Assembly (NCBI RefSeq): GCF_047495875.1 | Contig: NC_092461.1 | Location: 89,906,431-89,970,430, forward strand | Source: Pithys albifrons albifrons | Lineage: Eukaryota; Chordata; Aves; Passeriformes; Thamnophilidae | Reading direction: 5' to 3' | Length of the DNA stretch: 64,000 bases | In this document: positions 1 to 12,550 of the stretch, one piece after another | How positions within the stretch are numbered: the stretch's first letter is position 1 | How the letters are laid out: the number at the start of each line of letters is the position of its first letter | Notes under the pieces: generated by a model | What the model was told of the DNA's origin: nothing | Database searches by the model: none | Seen by the model: only the letters and a program-made list of their open reading frames with translations | Made by a program: the position numbers and the translations under genes

Positions 1-398
1 CGGTGGAAAGGGTGTGCTGTGGAGTCACAAACTCTGCTAATGGACGTCTGCTTATGAAGCTGTTCAGTTCTGCCAGCTGCTCTTCCCAGAGTTATCAAAT
101 AAGCAAAACTAAAGTATTAAAAAGTTTTGTAATCTATTGGTTCTCACAGGTAGAAAAAGGGACTAGTTGCTTCATGCTCCTCAGGATATGTTAAATTTTA
201 AAGTATATAAATGCTTCCTGCATAATGGCAAATCTCCCATTAGCCTTCACCCCATTAAACACTGAACATAGATTTCTATCACTATTACATGCTGTGGGCT
301 TTCCAAAATATGTCCATGACCTGAAAGAGATAACATACAAGCTGTAGAAGGTCCATACCTTTGGAGAGAAGTGGCTGGCTGTCAGGTAGGTGGTCAAG

Positions 399-738
399 AA
401 CACAGAATTACAGAATAATTTGGAATGGGCCCTTACAGAGCATCTAGTTCCAACCCCTCTACTATGTGCAGGGACACCTTCCACTAGACTAAGCTTCTCA
501 AAGCCCCATCCAACCCAGCCTTGAACACTTCCAGGGTTGGAGCATCCACAGCTTCTCTACAGAACCTGTTCCAGTGCCTTACCACTGTCACAGTGAAGAA
601 TTTCTTCCTAATATCTAATGTAAATATCCCCTCTTTTGATGTAAAGCCATTTCCCCTTGTCACTACATGCCCTCTCCAGCTGTCCTGTAGGACTTCCTTA
701 GGTACTAGAAGGCTGCTACAAGGTGTCCCCAGAGCCTA
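399..738 (-). mobile_element. CR1 LINE 3' fragment, minus orientation
   Basis: The plus strand reads the CR1 consensus backwards: CACAGAATTACAGAATAATTTGG (the 3' end), then CATCTAGTTCCAACCCC, AACCTGTTCCAGTGCC, AAGAATTTCTTCCTAATATCTAA and CCATTTCCCCTTGTCACTAC. The frame is broken and diverged, so it is an older copy than the one at 17085. Confidence 0.9.
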
Positions 739-3700
739 ACATCTAACATGACACTGGAAATGGATGTTTTGGTGACTTTACCATACCCACATATCGGGCT
801 TTTTTGCCTCATACCTATATTAGATAGAGATGCTTAAGGAATTGGAGGTCTTTTCAACATCCTCAGTACACAGCTGAAAAGGATACATGCAGAAGATCAG
901 CAAGAATCAGGTTGTATTTGAATTAGGACAGGTGTGGGCTAGGAAGTTGCTAGAGTTACAGTGGTTGGTTGCTGCACCTCTGTGCTCACATTCCAAGACT
1001 AGCACAGATTTTGCCTGCAACAGGGAAGTCTTCTCCAAAGGTTTATAACCTGTTGCCATAATGCCTGAACTGACCTTATTTGGTGGAAGGAACATACCCA
1101 GCTACTGGCCAGGCAAACCTCCTCTCAAGAACACCAGAAGACTGTCCACTGCCAGCTGTAACCAGGTCAAACAAAGCACCACCCAAATACTCTATTGTCA
1201 GACTTACTTTAAAGAGAGAAAGCAAATCACTTGCTCTCCAGCAAAATGTATTTTCATTCCAGCCAAATGTATGTTGAGATGATCACAAAACTGAAAACAA
1301 GGTCACAAAATAGAAAAGTAATGGAGACTATTTATAGGTATGGCCTTTCAGAGCAGAGCTCTTCTCTTAAAGACACAATGTCTAGGTGTGTAATGAGAAA
1401 ACCATGTCATCTACAGATGGGTGTAGAGAAACTATCAAAGTATCTTCTTAAGAAATGTCTCTCTTCCTGGCTCATCACTCCATCTAAGGAAGTATTTTCA
1501 ATGAGAAGTTAAATCAACAGATATAGAGAAAAGAGACCCTTCTTATGCCTTCTAGGATCCACTCACCTTTCTTCTTCTCCTCCTCCCTGTGGTTCTGTTT
1601 AAAGTGAAACATGTCTGGTGCCCAATATAATAAAACTACAGCTTTATTTCTGTCTCCTGGAGGAAAGAGGCTTCTTTCTTACTGTGGTTGTTCAGCTTCA
1701 CCTGAAATCTGGTTCACTTCTCCTGAAACATAAATAGAGTGAGAAGATTCTCAAACCTCTCTCACAGATTTGATATAGGTAACAATTTTTCTGCTAGTTG
1801 CAATACTTCATAATCACATGTCTTAAAAATTAGTGATTATATCAAGCCTATACACATCCAATTTAACATAAAATGATAACCCCATAGTTAGCAAGTTTCC
1901 TCCAGCATAGCAAAGCAGTCAAGCATGACAGAAAAATATTCTGGATCCTCAAGGTGGAAATAGATGTGTTTGTGTTGAACACAGCTTATTTGGGGGGCTT
2001 TTGCTGTACCTACATTAGATGCACGTTTGTCATTAATCTCTGAAAACTGATGCCTACTATCCTGTGGCACAGCTCTAACTGAACTCTGAAAAGAGCCCCT
2101 GGAGATATATGATATGTTTTGTCTAAGGCTCTGCATAGCATGACACTTTTTGCCTTGCATTGTGTCCCTTGGACATAATATAATATGACCTCATATAATA
2201 CATTGTTATAGTAAGAAAGACTTATATAAGAACTTACATTATAATTGAGTTTAAATTGCCTTCCACGGTTGGTGAGTGCTCTACTGACTGACACAACAGC
2301 AAATTCCTGCAGTTTATGCCATGATATGGAAGGAGAAGCGTCAGCACCTAAAAGTACCACAGAGCCATTGATGTTTGCATTGGGGTATGTGGATCCATCA
2401 GGAGCACAACTGTCTATTTTATGTGGTGGTTTGCAGCACACTGGTAACTCAGGTGTTCAGATTCTTGCAGGAGGACTTCATTTCTGCTGGACAGACACTA
2501 GAGCTGGTGCTGTTGGTCTGGAAAATTGGTGGCACCCATGCCATGGGACTTCTTCCCTCCCTTTCTTGAGCCCGCTTACACTGACTCCACGCAAGACTAG
2601 TCTACTTTGATGTGCTCCTGAGTAGAGAAGGGAGTGTGGACAAGTTGAAAAAGGCATTAATATTGTCCATTCATTTTCATCCTCTCCATCAAAGCAGAAA
2701 GGTCATGAGCTATGATTATCCCAGCTCTTTGGGAAAACATTGAGGAAGGCCAGGGAAAAGAACAGTACTACAAATACTGATGTAGTATCAGCATTCAACA
2801 GCTTTGATATTGCAGAGACAATCATGATATTACTGATGAATCATAATATCATGACGATTTGTGATATAAGTACCTCACCTCCTCCATGTTACTCTCCATT
2901 TCAATGGCTAATGTGGGGTGAAAGGCCATCCAGTATGTACAGTTCACACAAGTGAGTTTTTCAGCTGACCTGGGAGGTGTCAGAGAAATTGGTTGAGGAC
3001 CCAGAGGTCAGAGCCTTCGGAGGGCTGGGACAACCCTTTCATTTCAGTAATTGGTCTTCTACTCACTCTTAGCCTCCCTGAATTTATGTTCTGGGCTTGA
3101 AATAATGTCAGTGTGCATCAGAGTTTTCAGTCAGCCTGAATGATGAAATCAGCTCCCTATTGATAGATTTGTGTTGAAAAAACTCCGTGATATTTGTTCT
3201 TTCCCTCTATCTGTGTCTCAAAACAAACAGTTGGTAATGTCCAGGATTATCACAATACAGATAGATCACTAAATGGCTTACATTGTTCTTGCAATCCCAT
3301 TGCTAAAAAACATCTAGATACCCATCAAAGGAGATCCCATGCCTATCTAAGCATGGGAAGAGAGTTTCAGAAGATTAGTAAAATCAGAATTTAGTAAACC
3401 AAACTGGAGAAAATGTTACAGCACAAGGACCTTTCCAAAAGCCTGCCAAGTCTGGACTTGTCTCCTATTCGCAAAGAACTGTGGCACCTCCAATATCAAC
3501 CCCAAATATACACCACAGACATCTTCACTAAGGATGATCTTACTCCTTTTTAAGGAGCTTACTTAGCTAAGTAAGCCCTTCAACTACTGAGATGTCCATC
3601 AGTGAAAACCAGAATACTGGCTCTAACTAAAGACTTACTGGATCTGAGTTTGGACAGCAGGACTACCAACACACAGTTTAAGACCCTTAGTACTCTGCAC

Positions 3701-5852
3701 TGACTTGACCTTCCTTTGCAAATTCAAATACCATGTATTCCAAAAGTGTCAAAAACATGAACAATCATGCCATCTCCAGAAGGAAAAGATATGCACCGTG
3801 TCATGTCAGATAGAAATGAAACTCTTATCCTTGACCACTGCCATTACCTTGTGACTAGATCCAGCCTAAAATTTAACAGGATATAAAGGCAGTACCAGTC
3901 CTGTGGCTGAGAGAAGTTTGACCAGTTCTTCTCCCTCTTCTGAGCATTTGGTTTCAGGTAATTAAGCATGCCAACAGAAAAAAAAATAGTCCTTTTTCAG
4001 ACTGACAGTTAAACCCTGACTTAAAACCATAACCTCAAGTGTGTTCAAAGCTGAAAATCCAATCTGGCTGACATTTTGTCCTTTAACATATGCTATTGTG
4101 ATCACAAATTGAAGACTGCAGTTATAGTTATATTGTACCAAGTTAAATCACACAAATTTCAAAAACTTTGTTGTGTAAAGGAAGCATAGGGTTAAGTAAA
4201 GATGGTGTCAGACCAAATTTGGTCTTTGTTGGTGTTTTGAGTTTTTCTTAGACCTTGAAGGTTATATACATTTCATGGTCTAATTTCTGTCATTCCCTTA
4301 GGCATTGGTGCATATTTACCCACTAACAATAATAATTCTTCTGAAACATAGTAATTTATAATAGGCATATTTTGATCTTTTCAGATGTATTGTGATCTAA
4401 TCACTAGGCACGTATTTAGGAAATATAAAATGCTTTCAGGACTTCTACCTTGAGACAAGCTGAGAATGCACAATGCATAAATACACATTCATAACAGTTC
4501 ACAGTTTGGTAAGATGATCCATTTTCCAAAGCCATATATATAAAAAGTTAAGTGAACATTAGCCACCTTTCAAAACTTAATTGCACAGCTTGTCTAAAAG
4601 AGAAGAATGTGAAGAAATGTTTTGTTGTTTTTGTTTTTTTTTTAAATCAAAGGCATGTTCAAATTGCAGACACAGAGAGAAATGGGAATAGTCAGTTTTG
4701 TCTGGATTGTCACCGTGCCATCATTTTGTGTCTACAGGTTTAAGTCAGACTCTAAATGCAAATAAAGGATGTTTTTTCTCAGCTGATGGCCAAACTTCAG
4801 TAGTTTGTTACATAAAATTCAGAAGACCACCTTATCACTGTGTATCAAATTCACTTTTTAGTAATTTGATTGTTTTCCCTGTAAGTTAGGTGAACTCTCA
4901 AGCAGCTTCAATGGAGCTGTATCAGCATAACAAATCCTGACACAAGTCAACACACCCCACCACATTTGCTCACAAGTGATTGACTATAGTAGTGCTACAC
5001 TAGCCTGAATGTATTCTGTTCCTGCTAAGGGATTAATGATGATAAATAAATAACTACAGTAAGGCAAGTAGATGAGTAGTTGGAAAACTTGGTAAAATGA
5101 TGTCGTTTGACATGATGGATGGCTTTATTCAGTTATTTCATGTCATGGGATACAAACTTCATACTTCAGTGGATGAACCTGAGCTGTGACTAGTGTGAGG
5201 CAAAATAAACCTTTGTGACTGCAACAAAAATGCTTATTACTGCTAATAAAATATGTTCTTTCAACATTTCCCCAGTGAAAGAATCTCTTCCACCAACATC
5301 TCATAACTAAGCAGTACTCGTATTATGTCACTACCTTTTCTTGAACCTTCACTTGCAAATATCTGCCAGGCTGTCTGGCAGTCATGTTATTTTTTGAAAG
5401 TAAATTTCTAATTGTAATGACCACTAGGTAAAGCTTGAAAACATGAACACTGAAGATTATGATGCCATCAGATAAGTAAAATAGATCCAACTCTTTGCAA
5501 TTTTTAAACTTTTTTGTATTCTTTTGCATGTTTTCCTCCTTATCATCTTAATTCAAATCATTCTTATAATGCTATCATTCTCTAAGCACATATCTAGACT
5601 GTGCATTATTTTTGTTTGATGCTCACCAGGAAAAAAAACACCTGACACACTACAAAGTAGGCATTTCTTACAAAACCGCATAATTCTTTGCTGATATTTC
5701 CCTTACACAGTGGAGGCTAAACCACAGGGATGGATAAAGGTGATTCTTTAAAATTAGCTGAAAAACATATCCTATCCAATGGTTTTATTTTCCAGATATT
5801 AAAATTAATTGGATGGACTTCGGGTAAAATCTTCAGAGATGGAATTAAAGAC
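739..5852. other. Non-coding stretch, nothing recognised except one hairpin
   Basis: AT-rich and without recognisable exons or repeat families apart from the hairpin at 2822-2854. The longest frames (for example 2010-2441 minus) have no familiar protein features. Confidence 0.6.
2822..2854. repeat. Hairpin with 11-bp perfect stem
   Basis: TCATGATATTA at 2822-2832 pairs with TAATATCATGA at 2844-2854 across an 11-base loop. It is isolated and not followed by a T run. Confidence 0.7.
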
Positions 5853-5865
5853 AGATTAGATAGAT

Positions 5866-5941
<76 letters not shown>

Positions 5942-5950
5942 TAGATAGAC
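5853..5950 (+). repeat. Compound (GATA)n(GACA)n microsatellite
   Basis: Imperfect AGATTAGATAG units lead into about 13 GATA/AGAT repeats, then about seven GACA repeats, then GATAGATAG. The adjoining minus-strand frame rich in Ile-Tyr-Leu-Ser is only a translation of this repeat. Confidence 0.95.
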
Positions 5951-6654
5951 ATTTATACACAGGACAGTTTTTTTTCTGGGATTTGAACTTTCATTATAGA
6001 TTAGTACTTGCAGGTTAAACACAAAACCAAATGTCTTCCCCTCCTCCTTCTGTGCAGCTTATGGGATAGGGTATAGCCTAACCTTACTCCGATTTCTCTG
6101 TTTTCAACTGCTGAGGGACAATGAACAGATCCGAAAGCCCGTTATTCCAAATCTGAAATTCCAAGTGCATTACTTGTTCAAATTAAGCCATGTGATACTG
6201 TTTTAGTTCATTGATTTGACAACTGTGACATTTAAAACAATGTTTCTAATACAGAAACTGCTGGAAAAGCAAATGAAAAATGTCCCAAAAGCAAACTGCT
6301 GTGGAAAGTAAGCACAGCTGGACTCTAATTCTTTAATAAATTGGAATGAATATTCCCAAACCAAATTTTTAGTATTTAGCTGTGTTTTTTTAAATTGCAA
6401 GACTTCTGAACTTGTGTGACACCTGGAAAACATACCATCCTCACTCTCTCCCCAAACTATCTCAGGAAATTTTCTTGTCTGTACAAAAGAAAAGCCTCTA
6501 ATTTCAAACATGATTATCCCTACATTTTAGGCATACAGCTTAAAGCTATAGAACTTTGAAATAATTTAAGCATCTAATGGACGAATATTTGTTTACCAAG
6601 ATTTTTAAAGCTACCAAAGCTGCTTAAACACCCCAAAACCATGTGAATATGGCA

Positions 6655-6757
6655 CCTGGAGACATGGTTTATTGGTGAACATGGTGGTGCTGGATTAACA
6701 GTTTGACACAGGGATCTTAGACATCTTTTCCAACCTTAAAAATTCCAAGATTTTATG
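6655..6757 (+). mobile_element. Short, diverged CR1 3' end, plus orientation
   Basis: GACATGGTTTATTGGTGAAC...GTGCTGGATTAACAGTT, then GATCTTAGACATCTTTTCCA and a degenerate ATTCCAAGATTTTATGA end, correspond to the last 100 bases of a CR1 of the kind that reads ATGGTTTAGTGGTGGAC in the consensus. Confidence 0.75.
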
Positions 6758-9700
6758 AAAAGTGCCTTTAAAAATGTTATTATCTACTTGTACCTCTGCT
6801 TTCTGCCTTCCCATCCCCTGTCTTCTCTTGTCCCATCATCTCCATTGCCAGCCTTTGTTCCTTTCTTTGCTCCAGATTAAAATTACTTTTCTTCTGCTTT
6901 TCCCACCTACATCTCAGCACACAGACTGTACCTTTGCCTGGATTCCCAAGACCATTAAAAATATATACAAACAATCAGTGAGGGGTATCATGGAAGCAAC
7001 AACGGCCTAGTGTACCTGTCAGATGCAAAGATACCTTGAAAACAGAGAGGAAAAAAGAATAAAAGTGGTGTTCTCATTCCTCCCAAATGAAGTAAGAGGT
7101 TGTCATGGAAGCTCAGTTTTCACACTCCCTGCCCAATTTGTTGGCCAGCCTGCTCTTCCTTCCCCACTCATCCGTGAGGAGTTGAAAAGGGCAGAACCCA
7201 AGCAGCACAAAATGGGAGTGAGACTTGTAAAGACAATGAAACAAAATGAATAGACATAAGTAAAATAATCCTAAACCAATGACAGCTCTCTTTATTGTAA
7301 AAACCGAGATGATAAAACGGATAGTAAAACTTTTAATCGCCTCTTTACTGCAGTGCAAGACTGCTGCTGTCAGGGTCCTGCAGTCAAGCCGTGGCCATGG
7401 TGAGCAGGTTTTTTAGAGTTTCATTCTTCATCTTCAGATTTCAGGAATAAAAGGATTGTTCCTAGGAGAGGAAGTTAAAATTTAAATTGCCCAATTTCTT
7501 CCTTAGGCTGACATAAATCAAAAATATCAGTTGAGTTAGGCTGGTTGGGAAGAGATGAAAAGCAGGTCTTCAATATTTAAAAGAAAATGCATTTCTATTA
7601 GAAAATTAATTTTTGTTGCCTCCATAAGACAACCATAAGAAATGAAGGGAAAACAAAAAGTTCAAATTACTGTTCTATGTCCCATGGTCTCTTTTTGGCA
7701 TACCAGTCAGTCAGCCATCAGTCCTAAAATATGGCCCTGCAAAACTGCAAAGCACTTCAGCTTTGGAGGAATCCAAATTGTGGCTAGAAGCCCAGGGCCC
7801 CAGCAACTGACCAGAAAAAAAAGGCAGACTCCCGCCACAAATCTGTCAAACTTTATACATTTTCACAAAGCATTTCATGTTAAACTAACTGTTCCTTTTT
7901 CAGTTTTATCCTGGCTCTACTCAGGGGGCCTGTAATTGTGCCAGATTTCTGTAAGTGAAGAACAGGGAAGCTTGAATCAAAACCATCCGATTTTAGATAC
8001 AGATAATCTGCAAAGTCCTGTCAGCATCTGGCCTGAGGGGCATTCTAGCTCTTCATTTGCCATTTATAATTTTCCCCCCTACATTTATGTCAAAAACACA
8101 GTCATTCTCCTCTTTAATCTTGGACACATTTCATAAACTGAATGCTGGCTGCCACTCCAGATGAATGACTGATGAAGTCTCTATTTCTAAATTAAAGCTG
8201 AGAGTAGACTACAACATGCCTGACCCAGGCTAGGATGAGTCGGATGCTTGAGTGAGAGGGATAGTTGCAGTAGGGAAGGGACAAGTCAGAGATTTAAGCT
8301 CTGTGCTGCTTCTTGGTCTGGTGATTTGGGACAAACCACTCTGCCCTTCTCCCTGCTGTTCTTCTACTCCATAGAACAGGAAGGGGGCAAGTAAAAGATG
8401 GTATTTGTTTGGAGCATCCTATAGATCCTGGAGCCCACACCCCAGTGTTAGACCCAGGCAATGCAGCTACATCCCAGCAGCAGCCCTCCTGGGAGAACAG
8501 GGGGCTCCAGGCTGCTGCTGGATGTCTGACAGAGTTGGTAGGCAAACTAAGATGAATTTGAAACTTCTCCTCCTAGCACAGGAGGGAAAAAGATTAAAAC
8601 AAATGGGCAACAGGATGGCTAATAGTGCTGGTACGATCACTGGCAACAGCAGCTGTAATAGAGCAGCCTTGGAGTGAGCTGTAGAGTGGTGATGTTACTT
8701 TATTCTTCATAATGATCATTGTTAACTAATATTTGTCTGCTGAATGCCCACAGGTCTTTGTCAAGGATCAGGCCCCCACTATGGCTGGCCCTGAATACCA
8801 CCTAATAAAAATCCACCATCCTCCAGAGCTTGAAATTGAAGCACCAGTCAAAAGACAATAACTGAATTCTGCAAAGAAACAGGTGGACCCCAGGGTAACA
8901 ATGAGACAAATGCGTGATGACATGGCCTGAAAGTGGCCAAACAGTTACATGCAAGAGGATGAGAAATGCTGCTATTTCTGTTAATTTGAAGAATCCCTCA
9001 GTTGCCAGGTCTTTTGATGCCTTTTCAGAGTTGAAGTTTGCCTCCTGGTAAGCAGCTGTCAGGAGGACAGGGAAGAGGTAGCCTCTCTCTCGTGGTGATG
9101 TGAAGTGAATATGGGAGCAGCAATGTTGATACCTAAGGCTAACTTTCTGCACATAGTCCATTTGAACTGCATCTTCCAGAAGCCAAACTGGACTTCCCAG
9201 ACAGCTAATAAAAGGAATTTGTCTCCTGTAAAAACTGGCTGCTGCCAAATGGCCACTGCAGAGTGAGCAACCGGTCCTTCTGCAGGCTCACGAGCTTCAG
9301 AAAATAATGATAGCTTTGCTGTCTCTGCTGACCAGCTCTGTACCAAAATGGGAAAGGTTCCATATGTGTAATAGGAGCTCAGAGACCATGGTAATGAGTA
9401 TGGTGTAAAAAATGATAGATAGGTGGATGGACAGATAATTCTTTATCATTTCTCTGAGCCATCCAATTTCCCCAGGCACGGAGTACACCCTGGAGATTTG
9501 GGTTTAAGGCAGAGAAAGCTTTACACGATGGATTGAGTGTTGTGTAAATATGTAAATAAAGAATAGCTCTTTAATTTTTTATGAGGAGTGCATTTTAAAG
9601 CCCTGCTTTGGCCTCCTTACTCAGGCAAAATTGCCACCTAACAAAATGGCAGTCATACCTGAACAAACATAACCATGTTCTGCACATAAAACATCTGTAT

Positions 9701-10905
9701 TAAAAATTAACTAATGAAAAAATATTTGGATAATATTAAGAAAAGCAAAAAACTCATGCATTAGATGAAAGCTTCCTGGGGTATGAAGTGCATTCAGCTA
9801 TCAAGATTATTTTCATAGGCCACATGCTGCTTGCTGACATGCTTGAATCCCAAATAAACAGGCTTTACACAGGGAAGCTAACAGGGTTCAGGGGCAAGTG
9901 GAGTGTCAGAGCCACCCTACTGCCATGTGTGACATGTCTTAAGGCAGTCTGTGCACAGCAGTATATATTAGTGGCACGTATAGGACTGAGCTTTTCAGCA
10001 GAAAGAATGGCACCTGAGCATCCAGAACATGCCGGGCCCTCAAGATGCCTACTGGGCAGGACTGTCAAGAAAACCTGTGATGGGGTTTAAGCACACAAGC
10101 TCCCCAATTGGAAGCTGCAGTGCCACCACACTGGGAGAGGGAAAGTGGAGAGCTAAGCAGTGCCCCCTGGCACTGTCTGATCTGGCCCTGTGGTGCTGGG
10201 TCCCAGGCAGGCACATCTGCACCCTGTGCCTCAGTACGCTGGCTCAGGGCTCTCTGATAAGACCCTGGTTTTTGTGGTTAAGTGTACCCTGTACAACTGT
10301 GTTCTTCTGCCATGACAGCGTTCCCACACAATCTCTGTCAGCGTTGCAGTAAGGAGGACTGCACAGCTCATTTCCCAGCTGCACAGGGAAACCAGCATGC
10401 TCCTCCTGTCTTCCTCTCTTCCCCTGAGCTGGTCTGCCCTTACACACTGAAACCAAGAAGGGAGAGGAAGGGATCCCACAAAGTCATGCATTGAAAGCCA
10501 TTTATATGTAGGTTGGCTAAGGCAAAGCAGTGTATGTGTCCAGGAACAATTCTAAACTGGCAGGAGCACAGACAACATGGTCCACACATAATTACTCTAT
10601 TCCTCCTCCAGGATCTCCAGCTAGATGTGAAAAGGTTCAGCAATTGATCAGCATCATTCAAAGGAAACTTTTTTTCAGAACTCTGGTTCTGCTTGATTGT
10701 AAGAAAAAAATCTCAGAACTGTTTTCCTGCAAGAAGTTCAAGTGTAAGTATCATCCATGAGGAGAGACCTTCTGCCATTAAAACTATCCTTGCTTTGTTC
10801 TTACCACCAAAGACACAGTGTACTGCCTACCAAAAGGTCACAAAACATCAGAAATTTGAATGCTTCTATCAGCAATTCAGGAGATTTCACATGAAGCCTG
10901 TAGCC

Positions 10906-10971
10906 CACACAGTAAACACATATACATACATGCATATTTACATATATTTATATACACCCGCATACATACAG
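10906..10971 (+). repeat. Imperfect (AC/AT)n simple sequence
   Basis: ACACATATACATACATGCAT followed by ATATTTATATACACCCGCAT and ACATACAG. Degenerate alternating purine-pyrimidine sequence. Confidence 0.7.
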
Positions 10972-12528
10972 TGAAGGAGGAAATACTTTCTATAACAGCA
11001 TGACCTTGTTGTTTTGTACCACTGTTTGAAAAAGGGATTACTAATGAAGCCAGCAGAAGTGCAGCAGTGTTTGTTAAGGCAGCAAAAACACCCATTCCTC
11101 CTCTTTTCAGTCGAACTGAAACCCTCACATACATCCACACTCTTGCAGTGTTTAGGTGTAAATAACACCCAGTGTGTACAAAGCTCCCCCTTTCATATTC
11201 ATTACTGTCATAGCTTTGAAAGGAAAAAAGCAGAGGTCATTTATTAGAGGTTACTTTTCATGCAAAACACCCTGTGGTTGCTGTCATTCAGAACTACTTA
11301 GTCTACGCCCTCAGTCATCTATTAGCAGGGCTTCAGGTCATAACCTTTAGTGGCATTTGGAATCCCAGAACCTCTGATTAGTGCAGGATTTACATATCCT
11401 TCAGTAAAAAATGCTCAGCTATAGAAATGCATGAAGTGTAGTAAATTTGTTTGGCCTTTTGTCTGGAATACATATGAACTCTGCATTCAAAGTAGGGTGC
11501 ATTAAACTATATTTGTGTATCGTGCCATAGCTCCCCTATTAATGGGGCATCAGTTAACCCATTAAAGACAAACTGTCCTTTCAAAATGGGCTCATAATTG
11601 AGAAGGAAGAGGAGGTGGACACCAGTGCAATTAATAGGTTCAGATTACACAAACCAACTGTTGGTGCTTCTTTAGGCCTGTTACATTTTTCTCAGAGAAG
11701 TAGCTGTGCCTGTACGAAGTTTGATTTAATAGTCTATACTGGGACCCATATCATGAAATTTTACTGGAAGGTGTGAGAATACTACTGAGTTGCTGTCTTG
11801 GCAGATGGTAACAAGGTGTAACTGTAACCAACCATACATTTTTGAGTTTCAGTAGTATAGAAACATCATTCATGTGCAATACAGGATCAATACACGTTAT
11901 CTTTTTGTTGTTGCTGGAATTTAGAAGTAAAACCAAAGTACACTGTTCTTCTAACAGGAATGTTATTAACAAGCATTAGCATGACTAATTGGCTGATTTA
12001 GCTTGACAGAGTGGATTTGTTAAACAATACTATGCTGGTTTCCCAGATACTTGAGTACTTGGGGTGATTGTCTACATTCTCATATATTTCAAGGAAAACA
12101 GTTTTAAAGGGTATAACACTCATGGGTACATGGCTAGAAGCAGTCATCTGTGCATTTGAGAAGACCTCAACCAAACCGAAGTTCTCTGTCACAGTGAGAG
12201 ACCATCTATGTTTTATTCAGACTCTTTCCTGGATGTGAATTCTAATAGTGATAAAAAAGTGGTACCCTGGTGAATGGGCTCTGTACCCTCACAGAGCTCC
12301 ACCAGAATGTTCCAGCCTTTGAGTCAAATGAAATTCCAAGCGGAAGTTAGTTTAGCCTGTGGTCTTTCTCCTGCAGAAGTTAATTTGGATGTCAGTGAGT
12401 GCCAGTGAGAACATAGCAACCAGAATACTTGTCAGGAGTATTTTTCACACACACATTATGACTTTGAGTGTTTATATGTACCCTCTCGGTAGAGCTGGAG
12501 ACATTCTCACTCTAAATTTACCAAAATA

Positions 12529-12550
12529 AATATTATTTATAAATAATATT
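12529..12550. repeat. Perfect 22-bp AT palindrome
   Basis: AATATTATTTA is followed directly by its reverse complement TAAATAATATT, with no spacer. Confidence 0.85.

Noticed and set aside
2010..2441. 143-codon minus-strand frame
   Set aside because: No domain, no splice context, overlapped by open frames on the other strand.
5717..6022. Minus-strand frame rich in Ile-Tyr-Leu-Ser repeats
   Set aside because: It is the translation of the GATA/GACA microsatellite.
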